The notes below the pieces were generated by a model that was not told where the DNA came from, ran no database searches, and saw nothing but the letters and a program-made list of their open reading frames with translations. Positions 45,325 to 54,790 of a stretch of 64,000 nucleotides of DNA are shown piece after piece (within the stretch, counting starts at the first letter, position 1; each line of letters starts with the position of its first letter). The position numbers and the translations under genes are program-made. This DNA comes from Salarchaeum sp. JOR-1 (GTDB lineage: Archaea; Halobacteriota; Halobacteria; Halobacteriales; Halobacteriaceae): positions 2,232,001-2,296,000 of the forward strand of contig NZ_CP042241.1 in assembly GCF_007833275.1 (NCBI RefSeq), in the 5' to 3' direction.

Positions 45325-45929
45325 CGGTTCGCGCGGCTCGGCGGCGGGATCTGCGGTTCCGGTTCGTCGAGTCCGGGGAGGAGGCACTTCGGGGGCTCGT
45401 CGTTGACGTGCGCGTACTCGTTGGGCGCGTTCGCGAGGACGTGCGCGGGGTTCCGGCCGCTGGGGAGGGCGGCGGCGCGGAGTTCCGTGAAGGAGGCGAC
45501 GCGTGCGCGGATACCGCGCCAGTGATGGCCGACCGTCGACGGGACGGAGACGTCGCGGAGCGGCCGGTAATCGGGGCCGTTCGCGGCGAGCGCGGCGAGG
45601 TTGACGTTCGCGGCGACCTCGTCGTGGTCGACGAGCACGCCGACGCGGGCGTCGCGGGGCGCGCGTGCGGCGAGTACGTCGAGACCGAGGTGGAGCGCGC
45701 GGTACTCCGCGACGTTGTTGTCCGGAACGCGGTCGGGGACGGCGAGGCGGGCGACGCGCTCGCCGCTCCGTGATTCGATGATGACGCCGAGACCGCCCGT
45801 TCCGTCCACGTACGAACCGTCGGTGGCGACGTAGAAGTCTCGATGATGGGTGTGCGGGGGATGGGCGATGTGGGGAGTCGGCGCGTCGTCGAAGAGTGTC
45901 CTGAGGCTCGAGCGCCCGGCGTGCGCCAT
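45321..45929 (-). CDS. rnhA: Ribonuclease H (type HI fold)
   Basis: A 202-residue protein. Residues 31-125 carry the RNase HI core: YVATDGSYVDGTGGLGV with Asp37, NNVAEYRALHLGL with Glu75, and VLVDHDEVAANVN with Asp101. A basic/proline-rich N-terminus and a C-terminal extension (NAPNEYAHVNDEPPKCLLPG) flank it. It degrades RNA in RNA-DNA hybrids. The last 4 bp overlap the convergent arsC stop. Typical of haloarchaeal RNase HI. Confidence 0.9.
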   Translation of the reverse strand: MAHAGRSSLRTLFDDAPTPHIAHPPHTHHRDFYVATDGSYVDGTGGLGVIIESRSGERVARLAVPDRVPDNNVAEYRALHLGLDVLAARAPRDARVGVLVDHDEVAANVNLAALAANGPDYRPLRDVSVPSTVGHHWRGIRARVASFTELRAAALPSGRNPAHVLANAPNEYAHVNDEPPKCLLPGLDEPEPQIPPPSRANR

Positions 45930-46045
45930 GTGTCGTGATTGGGGTGATAGAACTTAAATCGTGCGCCGGTTTGTCCTCCACGACGCCGTGTACATCAGCG
46001 GATATAGCACAGCGTATATATGCGTCGGCCGTGTCAGAGTGCGGT

Positions 46046-47656
46046 ATGGCAGGTACTGACGAACAAAATTCGACGAGCCGGCGGACGTTCCTGACCGGCG
46101 TCGGTGGCGCGGCAGTGACCACCGCGCTCGCCGGCTGTCAGGGCGGCGGCGACACGACGACCGACACGACGACCCAGGGGACGACCCAGGGGACGACGAA
46201 CGAGCTTCAGGATTTCCCCGTGACCATCACGCAGGGTCAGATGCCGACGACGCTCGACCCGCAGGACCACCGGTCGACGCCGACGGACAACGTCGTGCTG
46301 CACACGTACGAGGGGCTGCTGTCCCGCAGCCGCACCGGGCAGATGCAGGCGCAACTCGCGACCGACTGGGAGCGCATGGAGGACGGCCGGGTCCGCTTCC
46401 AGATTCGGGACGGCCCGACGTTCCACAGCGGGAACGACCTCACGCCCGGTGACGTGGCGTACTCCATCAACCGCATCGTCAAGCCCGACGTCGGCATCAA
46501 CAGCCCGCAGTCGGACCAGCTCGCGGGCGTGACGGGTGCGGAAGTCGTCGACGGTGAGCGCGCGGTCGACGTCATGTCGAGCGGCCTGAACCCCATCGTG
46601 TTCTCGCTGTTCGCGACGTACGGCGACGTGATGGAGCAGGCGTGGGTCGAGGAGAACAGCACGGACTACATCGCGACCCACATGAACGGCACGGGACCGT
46701 TCGAGTTCAGTGACTACGAGCAGGGCGTCAACGTCGTGCTCGAACGCTACAACGACTACTGGCAGGAACCCGCGGCGGTCTCCGAACTGACGTTCAACGC
46801 AGCAAAGGAGTCCAGCACGCGCGTGAACCAGCTCATCGCGGGCGAGACGGACGTGGTCGTGAACGTCCCGCCGCAGGACATCGCGCGCGTCCAGAACGGC
46901 GAGAACACGCGCATCGACGCCGTGTCGAGTTCGCGCGTCATCTACAACGCGATGCGGTACGACGTGGAGCCGTTCGACTCGCCGCAGTTCCGGCAGGCGA
47001 TGAACTACGCCGTGGACATGCAAGCGATCATCCAGAGCGTGCTCGACACGTTCGGGGACGCGACGAGCCAGCCGACACTCGAAGGGTTCGTCGGGTTCAA
47101 CGAGGAGCTCACCCCGTACCCCCACGACCCCGCTCAGGCCGAACAGCTCGTGGAGGACAGCGGGTACGCGGGCGCAGAAATCGAACTCCACACGCCGGTC
47201 GGTCGCTACCTGAAGGACGTGGAAATCGCGCAGGCGGTCGTGAACCAAATCGACGAACTCCCGAACGTCTCCGCGACCCTGAATCAGCGCGAGTTCGCGT
47301 CGCTCGCGGGCGAACTCACGGACGGCGACATCACGACGAGTCCGCACTGGTACCTCATCGGCTGGGGGAACGCGACGTTCGACGCGAGCCAGACGCTGGT
47401 TCCGCTGCTGACGAGCAACGGCGCGCTAACCTCGTACAAGAACGACGAGTTCGACTCGCTCGTCGAGCAGGCGCAGAGCGAGTCCGACCCCGCCCAACGC
47501 AAGCAGTACCTCGAAGACGCGAACGCACACGCGAACGAGCAGGCGCCGTGGATCTTCCTGAACCGCCAGTACAGCGTGTACGGTGTCTCCCAGCGCGTGT
47601 CGTGGCGGGCGCGTCGTGACGAGCGGATCGACGCGTACGCGATGAGCCAAACGTAA
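46046..47656 (+). CDS. Dipeptide/oligopeptide ABC transporter binding lipoprotein
   Basis: A 536-residue protein from ATG 46046. SRRTFLTG is the twin-arginine motif and ALAGCQ the lipobox, followed by a Thr-rich linker. The mature part is an SBP_bac_5 protein: TLDPQDHRSTPTDNVVLHTY, RFQIRDGPTFHSGNDLTPGD, and NGTGPFEFSDYEQGVNVVLE. It binds peptides or similar solutes. First gene of a five-gene operon (46046-52182) with two permeases and two ATPases, 10 bp before the first permease. Confidence 0.95.
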   Translation: MAGTDEQNSTSRRTFLTGVGGAAVTTALAGCQGGGDTTTDTTTQGTTQGTTNELQDFPVTITQGQMPTTLDPQDHRSTPTDNVVLHTYEGLLSRSRTGQMQAQLATDWERMEDGRVRFQIRDGPTFHSGNDLTPGDVAYSINRIVKPDVGINSPQSDQLAGVTGAEVVDGERAVDVMSSGLNPIVFSLFATYGDVMEQAWVEENSTDYIATHMNGTGPFEFSDYEQGVNVVLERYNDYWQEPAAVSELTFNAAKESSTRVNQLIAGETDVVVNVPPQDIARVQNGENTRIDAVSSSRVIYNAMRYDVEPFDSPQFRQAMNYAVDMQAIIQSVLDTFGDATSQPTLEGFVGFNEELTPYPHDPAQAEQLVEDSGYAGAEIELHTPVGRYLKDVEIAQAVVNQIDELPNVSATLNQREFASLAGELTDGDITTSPHWYLIGWGNATFDASQTLVPLLTSNGALTSYKNDEFDSLVEQAQSESDPAQRKQYLEDANAHANEQAPWIFLNRQYSVYGVSQRVSWRARRDERIDAYAMSQT

Positions 47657-47666
47657 CTCCTCCATC

Positions 47667-48713
47667 ATGTCTTTCGCTCGTTTCATCTCGAAACGGATAC
47701 TCCAGGGTATCCTCGTCATCTGGGGCGTGGTGACGGTGGTGTTCCTGCTGCGGTACCTGACGCCGGGGAATCCGGTGTCGTTCATCGCGCCGCTCGACGC
47801 GGGGCCGGAACTCCGGGCGCGTATCGCCGCGGAGCTCGGGCTGAACCAACCCATCCACGTCCAGTACTGGAACTACCTCACGGGCGTCATGCAGGGCGAC
47901 TTCGGACAGTCCTACATCGTCGCGAAGGGACTGCCCGTCTCGGAGGTCGTGCTCGGACGGCTGCCGGCGACTATCGAGATGGCGGTCGCGGCGTCCGTCG
48001 TCGCCATCATCCTCTCGATTCCGCTCGGCGTCATCAGCGCGACGAACCGCCACGAGCCGAGCGACTACCTCGCGACGACGTTCTCCCTCGTCGGTATCAG
48101 CACGCCGAACTTCTGGCTCGGCATCATGCTCGTGCTCGTACTGTCGATTCAGCTCGACCAGCTCTCGGGCGCGTGGGCGTGGCTCGGCTGGTTCAGTCCG
48201 CCGACGAGCGGGATGGCTCGCTACGAGGGGAATCCCATCCTGTTCTACGACGGTCTTCGGTATCTCGTGATGGGGAACGTACAACCGATGATTTCGTGGT
48301 TCCAGCACATGGCGCTCCCCGCGATAACGCTGGGGACGTACTTCACCGCGCTCATCACGCGACTCACGCGGAGCGGGATGCTGGACGAACTCGGGCAGTC
48401 GTACGTGCAGGCGCTGCGAGCGAAAGGGCTCCCGGAGACCCGAACGCGGTACCGGCACGTCCTCAAGAACACGCTCATCCCCATCATCACGGTGCTCGGC
48501 CTCCAGTTGGGGACGCTCATCGGTGGTGCGGTCATCACGGAGAGCGTGTTCGACTGGCCGGGACTCGGCACCCTCCTCATCGACGCCATTAATCGGCGTG
48601 ACTGGACGGTTATCCAGGGGTCGCTCATCGTTATCGGCTGTGGTTTCGTCCTCATCAACATCCTCGTGGACGCGCTGTACGCGTACGTCAACCCCCAGGT
48701 GGTGAACGAGTAA
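47667..48713 (+). CDS. Dipeptide-type ABC transporter permease 1 (DppB-like)
   Basis: A 348-residue membrane protein with six helices. MSFARFISKRILQGILVIWG is the usual DppB start, and the EAA loop is YVQALRAKGLPETRTRYRHV near residue 250. It pairs with the second permease at 48713, whose ATG overlaps this stop by one base (TAATG). Substrate set by the binding protein upstream. Confidence 0.95.
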   Translation: MSFARFISKRILQGILVIWGVVTVVFLLRYLTPGNPVSFIAPLDAGPELRARIAAELGLNQPIHVQYWNYLTGVMQGDFGQSYIVAKGLPVSEVVLGRLPATIEMAVAASVVAIILSIPLGVISATNRHEPSDYLATTFSLVGISTPNFWLGIMLVLVLSIQLDQLSGAWAWLGWFSPPTSGMARYEGNPILFYDGLRYLVMGNVQPMISWFQHMALPAITLGTYFTALITRLTRSGMLDELGQSYVQALRAKGLPETRTRYRHVLKNTLIPIITVLGLQLGTLIGGAVITESVFDWPGLGTLLIDAINRRDWTVIQGSLIVIGCGFVLINILVDALYAYVNPQVVNE

Positions 48714-49789
48714 TGAGTCTCCTCAGTGATTTCTTCGACTGGCTGTTCGGCGGTATCGCCGCGGTGCTCGGAAAGGCCGCGTCGCCGCGGACGATTCGAA
48801 ACCTCAAATCCGAGCTATCGCGGAGTCTGCTCGCGAAACTCGGCGTGGCGTTGCTCGCCGTCATCGTGCTGGCGGCGGTGTTCGCGCCGTTCATCGCACC
48901 GAACAACCCGACCGCACAGCACTTGAACCAGACGCACCTGCCGCCGCTCGGGTTCAGCGCGGAGCAGACGCAGACGACGTCTAAGGTCGTGAATGGCACG
49001 GTGACTATCGTCAAGGAAACCGTGTACGTGAGTGCGGACGCGACGTACCCGCTCGGCACGAACTCGCTCGGGCAAGGAATGTTCTCGCGAATGCTGTACG
49101 GGGCGCGCGTGAGCCTGCTCGTCGGCCTGCTCGGTTCCGGTATCGCGGCGTTCGTCGGCGTGGCGGTCGGACTGTCGGCGGGCTACTACGGCGGGAAGGT
49201 CGACGACGCGCTAATGCGGGGGGCGGACGTGATGCTCGCGTTCCCGTCGCTCGTGCTCGCGGTGGCGCTCGTCGGTCTGTTCGGAAAGCAAGGCGTTCCG
49301 GTGCCGGACCCGTTCGTCGCGCTCGGACTCGCGCCCGGGATGCCGGAGTCGTTCAAGATTCCGGGGACCGTTATTCTCGTGGTCGCGCTCGTGAACTGGG
49401 TGTGGTTCGCGCGGGTGGCTCGCGGCGAAGCCCTCACGCTCGTCGACCAGGAGTACGTGAAAGCGGCGCGCAGCGTCGGGGCGAGCAACTTCCGCATCCT
49501 GCGGTCGCACGTCCTTCCGAACGCCATCACGCCGATTCTCGTGCTGGCGACGATTCAGGTCGCGGCCATCATCCTCCTCGAATCCTCGCTGTCCTTCCTC
49601 GGGTTCTCCGGCACCACGCTCTCGTGGGGCTTCGACATCTCGCAGGGACGCCAGTACCTCGCAACCTCGTGGTGGATTTCGACCGTTCCGGGTATCGCCA
49701 TCGTGCTGTCCGTCATCGGCATCAACCTCATCGGGGACTGGCTCCGGGACGCCCTCGACCCCGGTATCGAGGGGGAGGGGGGTGTCTGA
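48713..49789 (+). CDS. Dipeptide-type ABC transporter permease 2 (DppC-like)
   Basis: A 358-residue membrane protein. The N-terminal cytoplasmic helix and first membrane helix (LLAKLGVALLAVIVLAAVFA) are followed by an outer loop and the core TYPLGTNSLGQGMFSRMLYG, typical of DppC. The EAA loop is VKAARSVGASNFRILRSHVL. Forms the translocation pore with the preceding permease. Confidence 0.95.
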   Translation: MSLLSDFFDWLFGGIAAVLGKAASPRTIRNLKSELSRSLLAKLGVALLAVIVLAAVFAPFIAPNNPTAQHLNQTHLPPLGFSAEQTQTTSKVVNGTVTIVKETVYVSADATYPLGTNSLGQGMFSRMLYGARVSLLVGLLGSGIAAFVGVAVGLSAGYYGGKVDDALMRGADVMLAFPSLVLAVALVGLFGKQGVPVPDPFVALGLAPGMPESFKIPGTVILVVALVNWVWFARVARGEALTLVDQEYVKAARSVGASNFRILRSHVLPNAITPILVLATIQVAAIILLESSLSFLGFSGTTLSWGFDISQGRQYLATSWWISTVPGIAIVLSVIGINLIGDWLRDALDPGIEGEGGV

Positions 49790-49790
49790 G

Positions 49791-50975
49791 ATGACGGACG
49801 TGCTTCGCGTCGAGGGACTCTCGACCCGGTTCTTCACGGAGAAGGGCCAGGTGAACGCCGTCGAGGACGTGAGCTTCACCATCGAGAGCGGGGAAGTGTT
49901 CGGGGTCGTCGGGGAGTCCGGGAGCGGGAAGTCCGTCACCGCGCTCTCCATCGTCGACCTCGTCGAGAACCCCGGAAAGGTGACGGACGGCGAAATCTGG
50001 TATCGGCATCCCGACCTCGCCGAGCGCGCACGCGAGGAGTACGACGACGAGACGGTGGACGGCGAGTACGTCGATCTCCTCCAGTTGCCGGAGCGAGAGC
50101 GCCGCGCGCTGCGTGGGCCGGACTTCGGGATGATATTCCAGGATCCGATGAGCAGCCTCAATCCCTCCGTGACGGTCGGCGAGCAGATAGCGGAGGCGGT
50201 GGAGGTGCAGCGTCGCGCGGAGGCGAACCCGCGCGCCACTCGGTCGCGCACGCAGGGCTACGGACTGGGGTCGCTGTTCGCGGACGCGCTGTTGCCGACG
50301 AAGAGCTACGTGTCCGAGGAGGCGCGGTCGCGCGCAATCGAACTCCTCGACCTCGTGGGGATTCCGGATCCGGAGGAGCGCTACGACGAACACCCCCACC
50401 AGTTCAGCGGCGGGATGCTGCAGCGCGCGATGGTCGCGCAGGCGCTCGCCGGCGAGCCGGACGTGCTCATCGCGGACGAGCCGACGACCGCGCTGGACGT
50501 GACGATTCAGGCGCAAATCCTCGACCTATTGAAGGATTTACAGGAGGAGCGCGGGATGAGCGTGTTGCTCATCACGCACAACCTCGGCGTCATCGCGCGG
50601 ATGGCCGATCGCGTCGGCGTGATGTACGCGGGAGAGATCGCGGAACGCGGAACGCTCGCGGACGTGTTCGAAGAGCACGTCCACCCGTACACGGCGGGCT
50701 TGCTGGGGAGTATTCCAGACCTGGACGACCCCGCGCCGCGGTTGAACCCCATCGAGGGGAACGTCCCGAGCCTCCTCGATTCGGAGATGGGGAGCGGGTG
50801 TTACTTCGCAGACCGGTGTCCGAAGGCGATGGAGGAGTGCCTCGAAAAGCCGCCGGAGTTCGCGTGCGAGAGCGGAACCGGCGAGCACGCGGCGAAGTGC
50901 TACCTCGCGGACCACGAGTACGACGAGACGACTGCGCTCCCGGACGACTACTTCACGGGTGATAGCGATGAGTGA
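49791..50975 (+). CDS. Dipeptide-type ABC transporter ATPase 1 (DppD-like)
   Basis: A 394-residue ATPase: Walker [13 protein letters not shown], signature [15 protein letters not shown], Walker [16 protein letters not shown]-loop [11 protein letters not shown], and a C-terminal oligo-HPY domain with [12 protein letters not shown]. An insertion near residues 145-175 between Q-loop and signature is longer than usual. ATG 49791 follows the permease stop by one base; an in-frame GTG at 49782 overlaps it and is the alternative. Confidence 0.94.
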   Translation: MTDVLRVEGLSTRFFTEKGQVNAVEDVSFTIESGEVFGVVGESGSGKSVTALSIVDLVENPGKVTDGEIWYRHPDLAERAREEYDDETVDGEYVDLLQLPERERRALRGPDFGMIFQDPMSSLNPSVTVGEQIAEAVEVQRRAEANPRATRSRTQGYGLGSLFADALLPTKSYVSEEARSRAIELLDLVGIPDPEERYDEHPHQFSGGMLQRAMVAQALAGEPDVLIADEPTTALDVTIQAQILDLLKDLQEERGMSVLLITHNLGVIARMADRVGVMYAGEIAERGTLADVFEEHVHPYTAGLLGSIPDLDDPAPRLNPIEGNVPSLLDSEMGSGCYFADRCPKAMEECLEKPPEFACESGTGEHAAKCYLADHEYDETTALPDDYFTGDSDE

Positions 50976-52182
50976 GACGTTACTCTCGGTAGACAGTTTG
51001 GAGAAGTACTACTACGAGCGGGACAGCCTCCTCGACACCGTGCTGCGGCGGGAGCCGAACGCGGTGCAGGCCGTGGACGGCGTGTCGTTCGACGTGACGG
51101 AAGGCGAGACGCTCGGGCTCGTCGGCGAGTCCGGCTGCGGGAAGTCCACGACGGGCGAGACCGTACTCCGACTCCGCGAACCGACGGGCGGCACGGTGGA
51201 GTTCGACGGGACGGACGTCAGCGACCTGTCGGGCGAGGCGTTGAAGGAGTTCCGGCGGCGCGCCGGCATCGTCTTCCAGGATCCGTTCGCGAGCCTCGAC
51301 CCCCGGATGACGGTCGGCCAAATCGTCCGCGAGCCGCTTGACGTACACGGCGTCGCGAACGCGGACGAGCGCGTGCGCGACCTCCTGGAGCGCGTTGGGT
51401 TGTCGGCAGACCAGTTCGACCGCTATCCGCACGAGTTCTCGGGCGGGCAGCGCCAGCGCGTCGGCATCGCCCGCGCGCTCGCCCTCGAACCCGACTTCCT
51501 CGTACTGGACGAGCCGGTGTCGGCGCTCGACGTGAGCGTGCAGGCGCAGATCCTGAACCTCCTCGAAGACCTCCAGGACGACCTCGGGCTGACGTACCTG
51601 TTCATCGCGCACGACCTCTCCGTGGTGCGTCACATCAGCGACCGCGTCGCCGTGATGTACCTCGGGGAGATCGTGGAGACGGGGGACGTGGACGACATCT
51701 TCGAGAACCCGCGGCATCCGTACACGCAAGCGTTGCTGGAGAGCGTGCCGCGCGCAGACACCCGGGAGTCCGAGCGCGAGGTGCGGACGCTGAGCGGGGA
51801 CGTGCCGTCGCCCCGCGACCCGCCGTCCGGGTGTCGGTTCCGCACGCGGTGTCCGCACGTCATTCCGCCGGACGACCTCGACATCGAGCAGGAGGCGTTC
51901 CGGGCGGTGATGGACGTGCGCGACCGCCTGGAGCGCGGGGACTTCAGCCACGAAGACGTGGCGTCCGCAGACGAGTGGACCGAGCACGTCCCGGAGTTGT
52001 CCGGGCGCTCGCGCGAAGCGATGGCGGACGCGTTCGCGTCGCTGGCGGCGGGAGACGAAGACGCGGCGCGTGAGCGGTTGCGGGAGACGTTCGAGTCGAT
52101 CTGTGAGACGGACGACCCCGAACTCGAGGGCGGCGAGCAGCCCGCGGCCTGCCACCTGGACGACCCCGCAACCACTACGTAG
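50968..52182 (+). CDS. Dipeptide-type ABC transporter ATPase 2 (DppF-like)
   Basis: A 404-residue ATPase from ATG 50968 that overlaps the previous stop by 8 bp. Walker [13 protein letters not shown], signature [16 protein letters not shown] and Walker [15 protein letters not shown] are intact. In the C-terminal oligo-HPY domain the segments FRTRCPHVI and ICETDDPEL...AACHLDD are separated by about 85 acidic helical residues ([20 protein letters not shown] and following), an insertion not found in enterobacterial DppF. Last gene of the operon. Confidence 0.94.
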   Translation: MSETLLSVDSLEKYYYERDSLLDTVLRREPNAVQAVDGVSFDVTEGETLGLVGESGCGKSTTGETVLRLREPTGGTVEFDGTDVSDLSGEALKEFRRRAGIVFQDPFASLDPRMTVGQIVREPLDVHGVANADERVRDLLERVGLSADQFDRYPHEFSGGQRQRVGIARALALEPDFLVLDEPVSALDVSVQAQILNLLEDLQDDLGLTYLFIAHDLSVVRHISDRVAVMYLGEIVETGDVDDIFENPRHPYTQALLESVPRADTRESEREVRTLSGDVPSPRDPPSGCRFRTRCPHVIPPDDLDIEQEAFRAVMDVRDRLERGDFSHEDVASADEWTEHVPELSGRSREAMADAFASLAAGDEDAARERLRETFESICETDDPELEGGEQPAACHLDDPATTT

Positions 52183-52203
52183 CGGGGCGTCGTCGGCTCT
52201 TGT

Positions 52204-52704
52204 ATGACACTGCTCGCGCGTGACGTGATGACGGCAGACGTCGAGACCGTCGATGCGGACGACGAGGTCGCGGACGTCCTCGGGAAGCTCTCTCGACGCA
52301 AGTTCAACGGGTTCCCCGTGCTGGAGGACGGCGAGCTCGTTGGCGTGGTGACGCAGCGGGACTTCGTAGATCTGTTCGAGCCGAGCGACCGCACGCTCTG
52401 GATTCCGGTCGGCCTCCCGCCGTTTTTGGAGACTGTCGAGTACGCCATCGACCTGTCGTGGGACGAACTCGACGCGGAACTCGATCTGGCGGCGGCCGCC
52501 GGGAAGGCCGTCCGGGAGGTGATGACGCGGGACGTGGAAACGGTGTCGCCGGACGCATCCATCGACGACGTGCTCGACATCCTCGCGAGCGACGACCCGA
52601 ACGTGAACCGCGTGCCCGTGCTGGACGACGGCGACATCGTGGGCATCATCACGCGCGAGGACGTGGTGCGTGCGCTCCGAGACGAGCGCGCATCGAAACC
52701 CTGA
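52204..52704 (+). CDS. Two-CBS-domain protein
   Basis: A 166-residue protein made of a CBS pair: ARDVMTADVETVDADDEVAD with FNGFPVLEDGELVGVVTQRD, then REVMTRDVETVSPDASIDDV with NRVPVLDDGDIVGIITREDV. CBS pairs bind adenosyl ligands and sense energy status. A hydrophobic stretch between the repeats (LWIPVGLPPFLETVEYAIDL) is typical of stand-alone archaeal CBS proteins. Partner unknown. Confidence 0.9.
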   Translation: MTLLARDVMTADVETVDADDEVADVLGKLSRRKFNGFPVLEDGELVGVVTQRDFVDLFEPSDRTLWIPVGLPPFLETVEYAIDLSWDELDAELDLAAAAGKAVREVMTRDVETVSPDASIDDVLDILASDDPNVNRVPVLDDGDIVGIITREDVVRALRDERASKP

Positions 52705-52729
52705 CTTCTCGGGCGGTTCGATTCCGGAT

Positions 52730-53638
52730 GTGTCCCGGTATCGGAACCTCTCGTTGTTCCTCGTGCTCGCCGCGGCGTGGGGAGCGGCGTTCATGGCCAT
52801 CAAGGCGGGGTTGGCGTACTTTCCGCCAGTACTGTTCGCGGCGGTGCGGTACGACGTCGCCGGCGTGTTGATGTGTGCGTACGCGTGGTACGCGACCGAC
52901 CACCCCCGGCCCGAGAGCCGGGGGGAGTGGCTGCTCGTCGGAGTCGGCGCGACGTTCATCATCGCGGGCTATCACGCGTTCCTGTTCGTGGGGGAGACGA
53001 GTCCGGAGGTGTCGAGCGCCGCGGCCGCGGTGGTGGTGAGCCTGAGTCCCGTGCTGACCACGGGGTTCAGTCGCGGCCTCCTGCCGTCGGAGCGCCTCGC
53101 GCCCGCGGGCGTGCTCGGACTGCTCTTCGGGCTGGCGGGCGTGGTCGTGCTCGCCACCGGCGGCAGTGCCGCGCTCGGCGACGTCGGGTCGGGGGAGGCG
53201 CTAGTGTTCGCGGCGGCCGCGTGCTTCGCGCTCGGGAGCGTGCTCACCGAGCGCATCGACGCGTCGCTCCCCATCGAGACGATGGAGGGCTGGTCGATGC
53301 TCCTCGGCGCGCTCCTGATGCACGCCGCGAGCCTCGCCGTCGGCGAACCCCTCGAGGTTCGGTGGACGTGGGAGGCCGTCGCCGCGCTCGCCTACCTCTC
53401 GCTCGCCGCGAGCGCCCTCGGGTTCCTCATCTACTTCGACCTCCTCGACCGACTCGGGCCCATCCAGATCAACCTCGTCTCCTACGTCGCCCCCGTCTTC
53501 GCCGCCATCACGGGCTTCCTCGTCCTCGGCGAAGAACTGGACTGGACGACCGGCGCGGGCTTCCTCGTCATCTTCGCGGGGTTCTGCCTCGTGAAACGCC
53601 GCGCGATACGCGACGAACTCGCGTCCTGGCGGACGTGA
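52730..53638 (+). CDS. DMT-superfamily (EamA) transporter
   Basis: A 302-residue protein with ten helices in two EamA repeats: FLVLAAAWGAAFMAIKAGLA at the start and ALAYLSLAASALGFLIYFD to the end. The start is taken as GTG 52730 (VSRYRNLSLF), 26 bp after the CBS gene; a GTG at 52670 inside that gene would add 20 polar residues. Likely exports a metabolite; substrate unknown. Last intact core gene before the gene-poor region. Confidence 0.88.
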   Translation: MSRYRNLSLFLVLAAAWGAAFMAIKAGLAYFPPVLFAAVRYDVAGVLMCAYAWYATDHPRPESRGEWLLVGVGATFIIAGYHAFLFVGETSPEVSSAAAAVVVSLSPVLTTGFSRGLLPSERLAPAGVLGLLFGLAGVVVLATGGSAALGDVGSGEALVFAAAACFALGSVLTERIDASLPIETMEGWSMLLGALLMHAASLAVGEPLEVRWTWEAVAALAYLSLAASALGFLIYFDLLDRLGPIQINLVSYVAPVFAAITGFLVLGEELDWTTGAGFLVIFAGFCLVKRRAIRDELASWRT

Positions 53639-54065
53639 CTACAGAGCTAATATGACTACGGCGACAGCTGTGGACTGATGATTAATAGAACGGTACTGGG
53701 GGGTAGCTGTGGCAGGCGGCTATGTCCACACTGAGCGCGGACGATCGTTCGAGTTCTAGGTAGTTCTGCTGATTGTGAATTCGCGGTGAGCCGGAGAAAC
53801 AGGTACAGGAATAGAGCATCGAGAGAAGAGCCCGATCTCAAAACGATGGTCGATGAGGTCTCCCTATCAATGTGAGACTCACTACGAGTGACTACTGACC
53901 AAGCACGTTCACATGGTATCTCCGAAACTAGACTGTTCGGCCAGCAGGTTGAGTTTCCGCCTGTTTCGCTAGGTCTATAGCGATTTCAACTACCTATTCG
54001 GATTGGTTGGTCAGAGCTGGCGATTCAATTACATACATACTCACCAAGCCAACTGGAGTAGATTG
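53639..54065. other. Gene-free transition stretch
   Basis: No coding frame with halophilic codon use is seen. A perfect palindrome TCGCTA-GGTCTA-TAGCGA lies at 53966-53983. The DNA is AT-richer than the flanking transporter gene, and may be an old mobile-element edge. Confidence 0.4.
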
Positions 54066-54140
54066 GCCGAACACATCCGCTCCTCGCCGAACACCCCACC
54101 CCACACCCCCACCCCCAACGACATAATAAACTACCAAAAT
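54066..54140 (+). repeat. Left arm of a long diverged inverted repeat
   Basis: Positions 54080-54113 are the exact reverse complement of 56226-56259 (34 bp). Allowing three mismatches the match extends from 54066 to 56273. Inward, 54118-54137 matches 56200-56220 with three mismatches, and further similarity (GAGTTAT, GGGGACTGG, GTGGTGGGGT elements) continues to about 54.25 kb on the left and back to about 56.05 kb on the right. The arms enclose about 2.2 kb. Confidence 0.8.
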
Positions 54141-54159
54141 AGGGGCTTTGGAGTTATAG

Positions 54160-54660
54160 TAATCGGGGTGGGGGACTGGTGGGTGTGGGGGAGGTGGTGG
54201 GGTGGATGGGTGGTTGGGAGGGTGGTTGGGAGTGGATTTGTGTGGGGTGGGGTGTGTGTGTGGGTAGTTGTGGTATTTGGGCGAGTGGGTTGTGGGGTGT
54301 TTGGGTTCGATTTGAAATTGTGGGGTGTAGTTCTGAGGGACGGTTTCTGTGGTGGGGTGCTGGTCTGTGGGGGTGTTGGGTGGGTTTTGTGTGGTATTTT
54401 TTTGTGGTGTCTATGCTGGGTGGTGGGTTGTGTTTCATGGTGGTGGATTGGCTTTTTATGTGGAGTTGGTTGGTGTAGTTTTGGGGTGTTCGTATTTTTT
54501 GGGTGGGAGGGCGGGGTGGTTGCTGTTGTGGGGTTGGGTGGGGTGTGTGTCTGTCGGGGGGGTTGGGGTGTCTGGGAGGAAGTTGTGTTGGATCTGGTGT
54601 ATCTGTGGCGGTAGTGTGAACCTCATGGGTTTATGTGGTGGTCGGTAATTGGGTGGTTTT
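54160..54660 (+). other. G+T-only-like tract
   Basis: For about 500 nt the + strand is composed almost entirely of G and T with very few A and C, and holds many GGG runs. Frames in it code only for low-complexity Trp/Val/Gly or Pro/Thr/His protein and carry no start or ribosome signals I trust. It is not explained by any gene. Many runs could form G-quadruplexes. Confidence 0.7.
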
Positions 54661-54685
54661 GATGGGGTTTAGTAGTTCATTGTCA

Positions 54686-54790
54686 TTGACAGCCTCCTTT
54701 GCGTGAGGGAGGGAGGGGCTCAAGCGGTGGGCGTGTCGGGTTTGTCAGTTCCATTTCATCGGACAGCCGGTCAGTTCGAATCTGGCAGGT
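54686..54790 (-). mobile_element. Solitary right-end relic of an IS605-family (tnpB) element
   Basis: On the reverse strand a KPDTPTA-stop tail (stop at 54720-54722) is followed by hairpin CCTCC/GGAGG (54693-54697 with 54708-54712) and then TCAA (TTGA at 54686-54689 on +). The + strand 54718-54739 matches the end of the tnpB copy at 59053-59074 in 20 of 22 positions. This is the 3' end of a tnpB with its end hairpin, without the rest of the element. Confidence 0.5.

Noticed and set aside
54080-54113. Replication-origin repeat
   Set aside because: No orc1/cdc6 gene in the window and the sequence does not resemble the haloarchaeal origin recognition box as I know it.
54154-54438. Open reverse-strand frame in the G+T tract encoding Pro/Thr/His-rich sequence
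   Set aside because: The lack of stops follows from the base bias; composition is not haloarchaeal and no start signals are seen.
54770-54786. T-arm-like sequence GTCAG-TTCGAAT-CTGGC
   Set aside because: No matching acceptor, D-arm or anticodon arm at the right distance; treated as chance.
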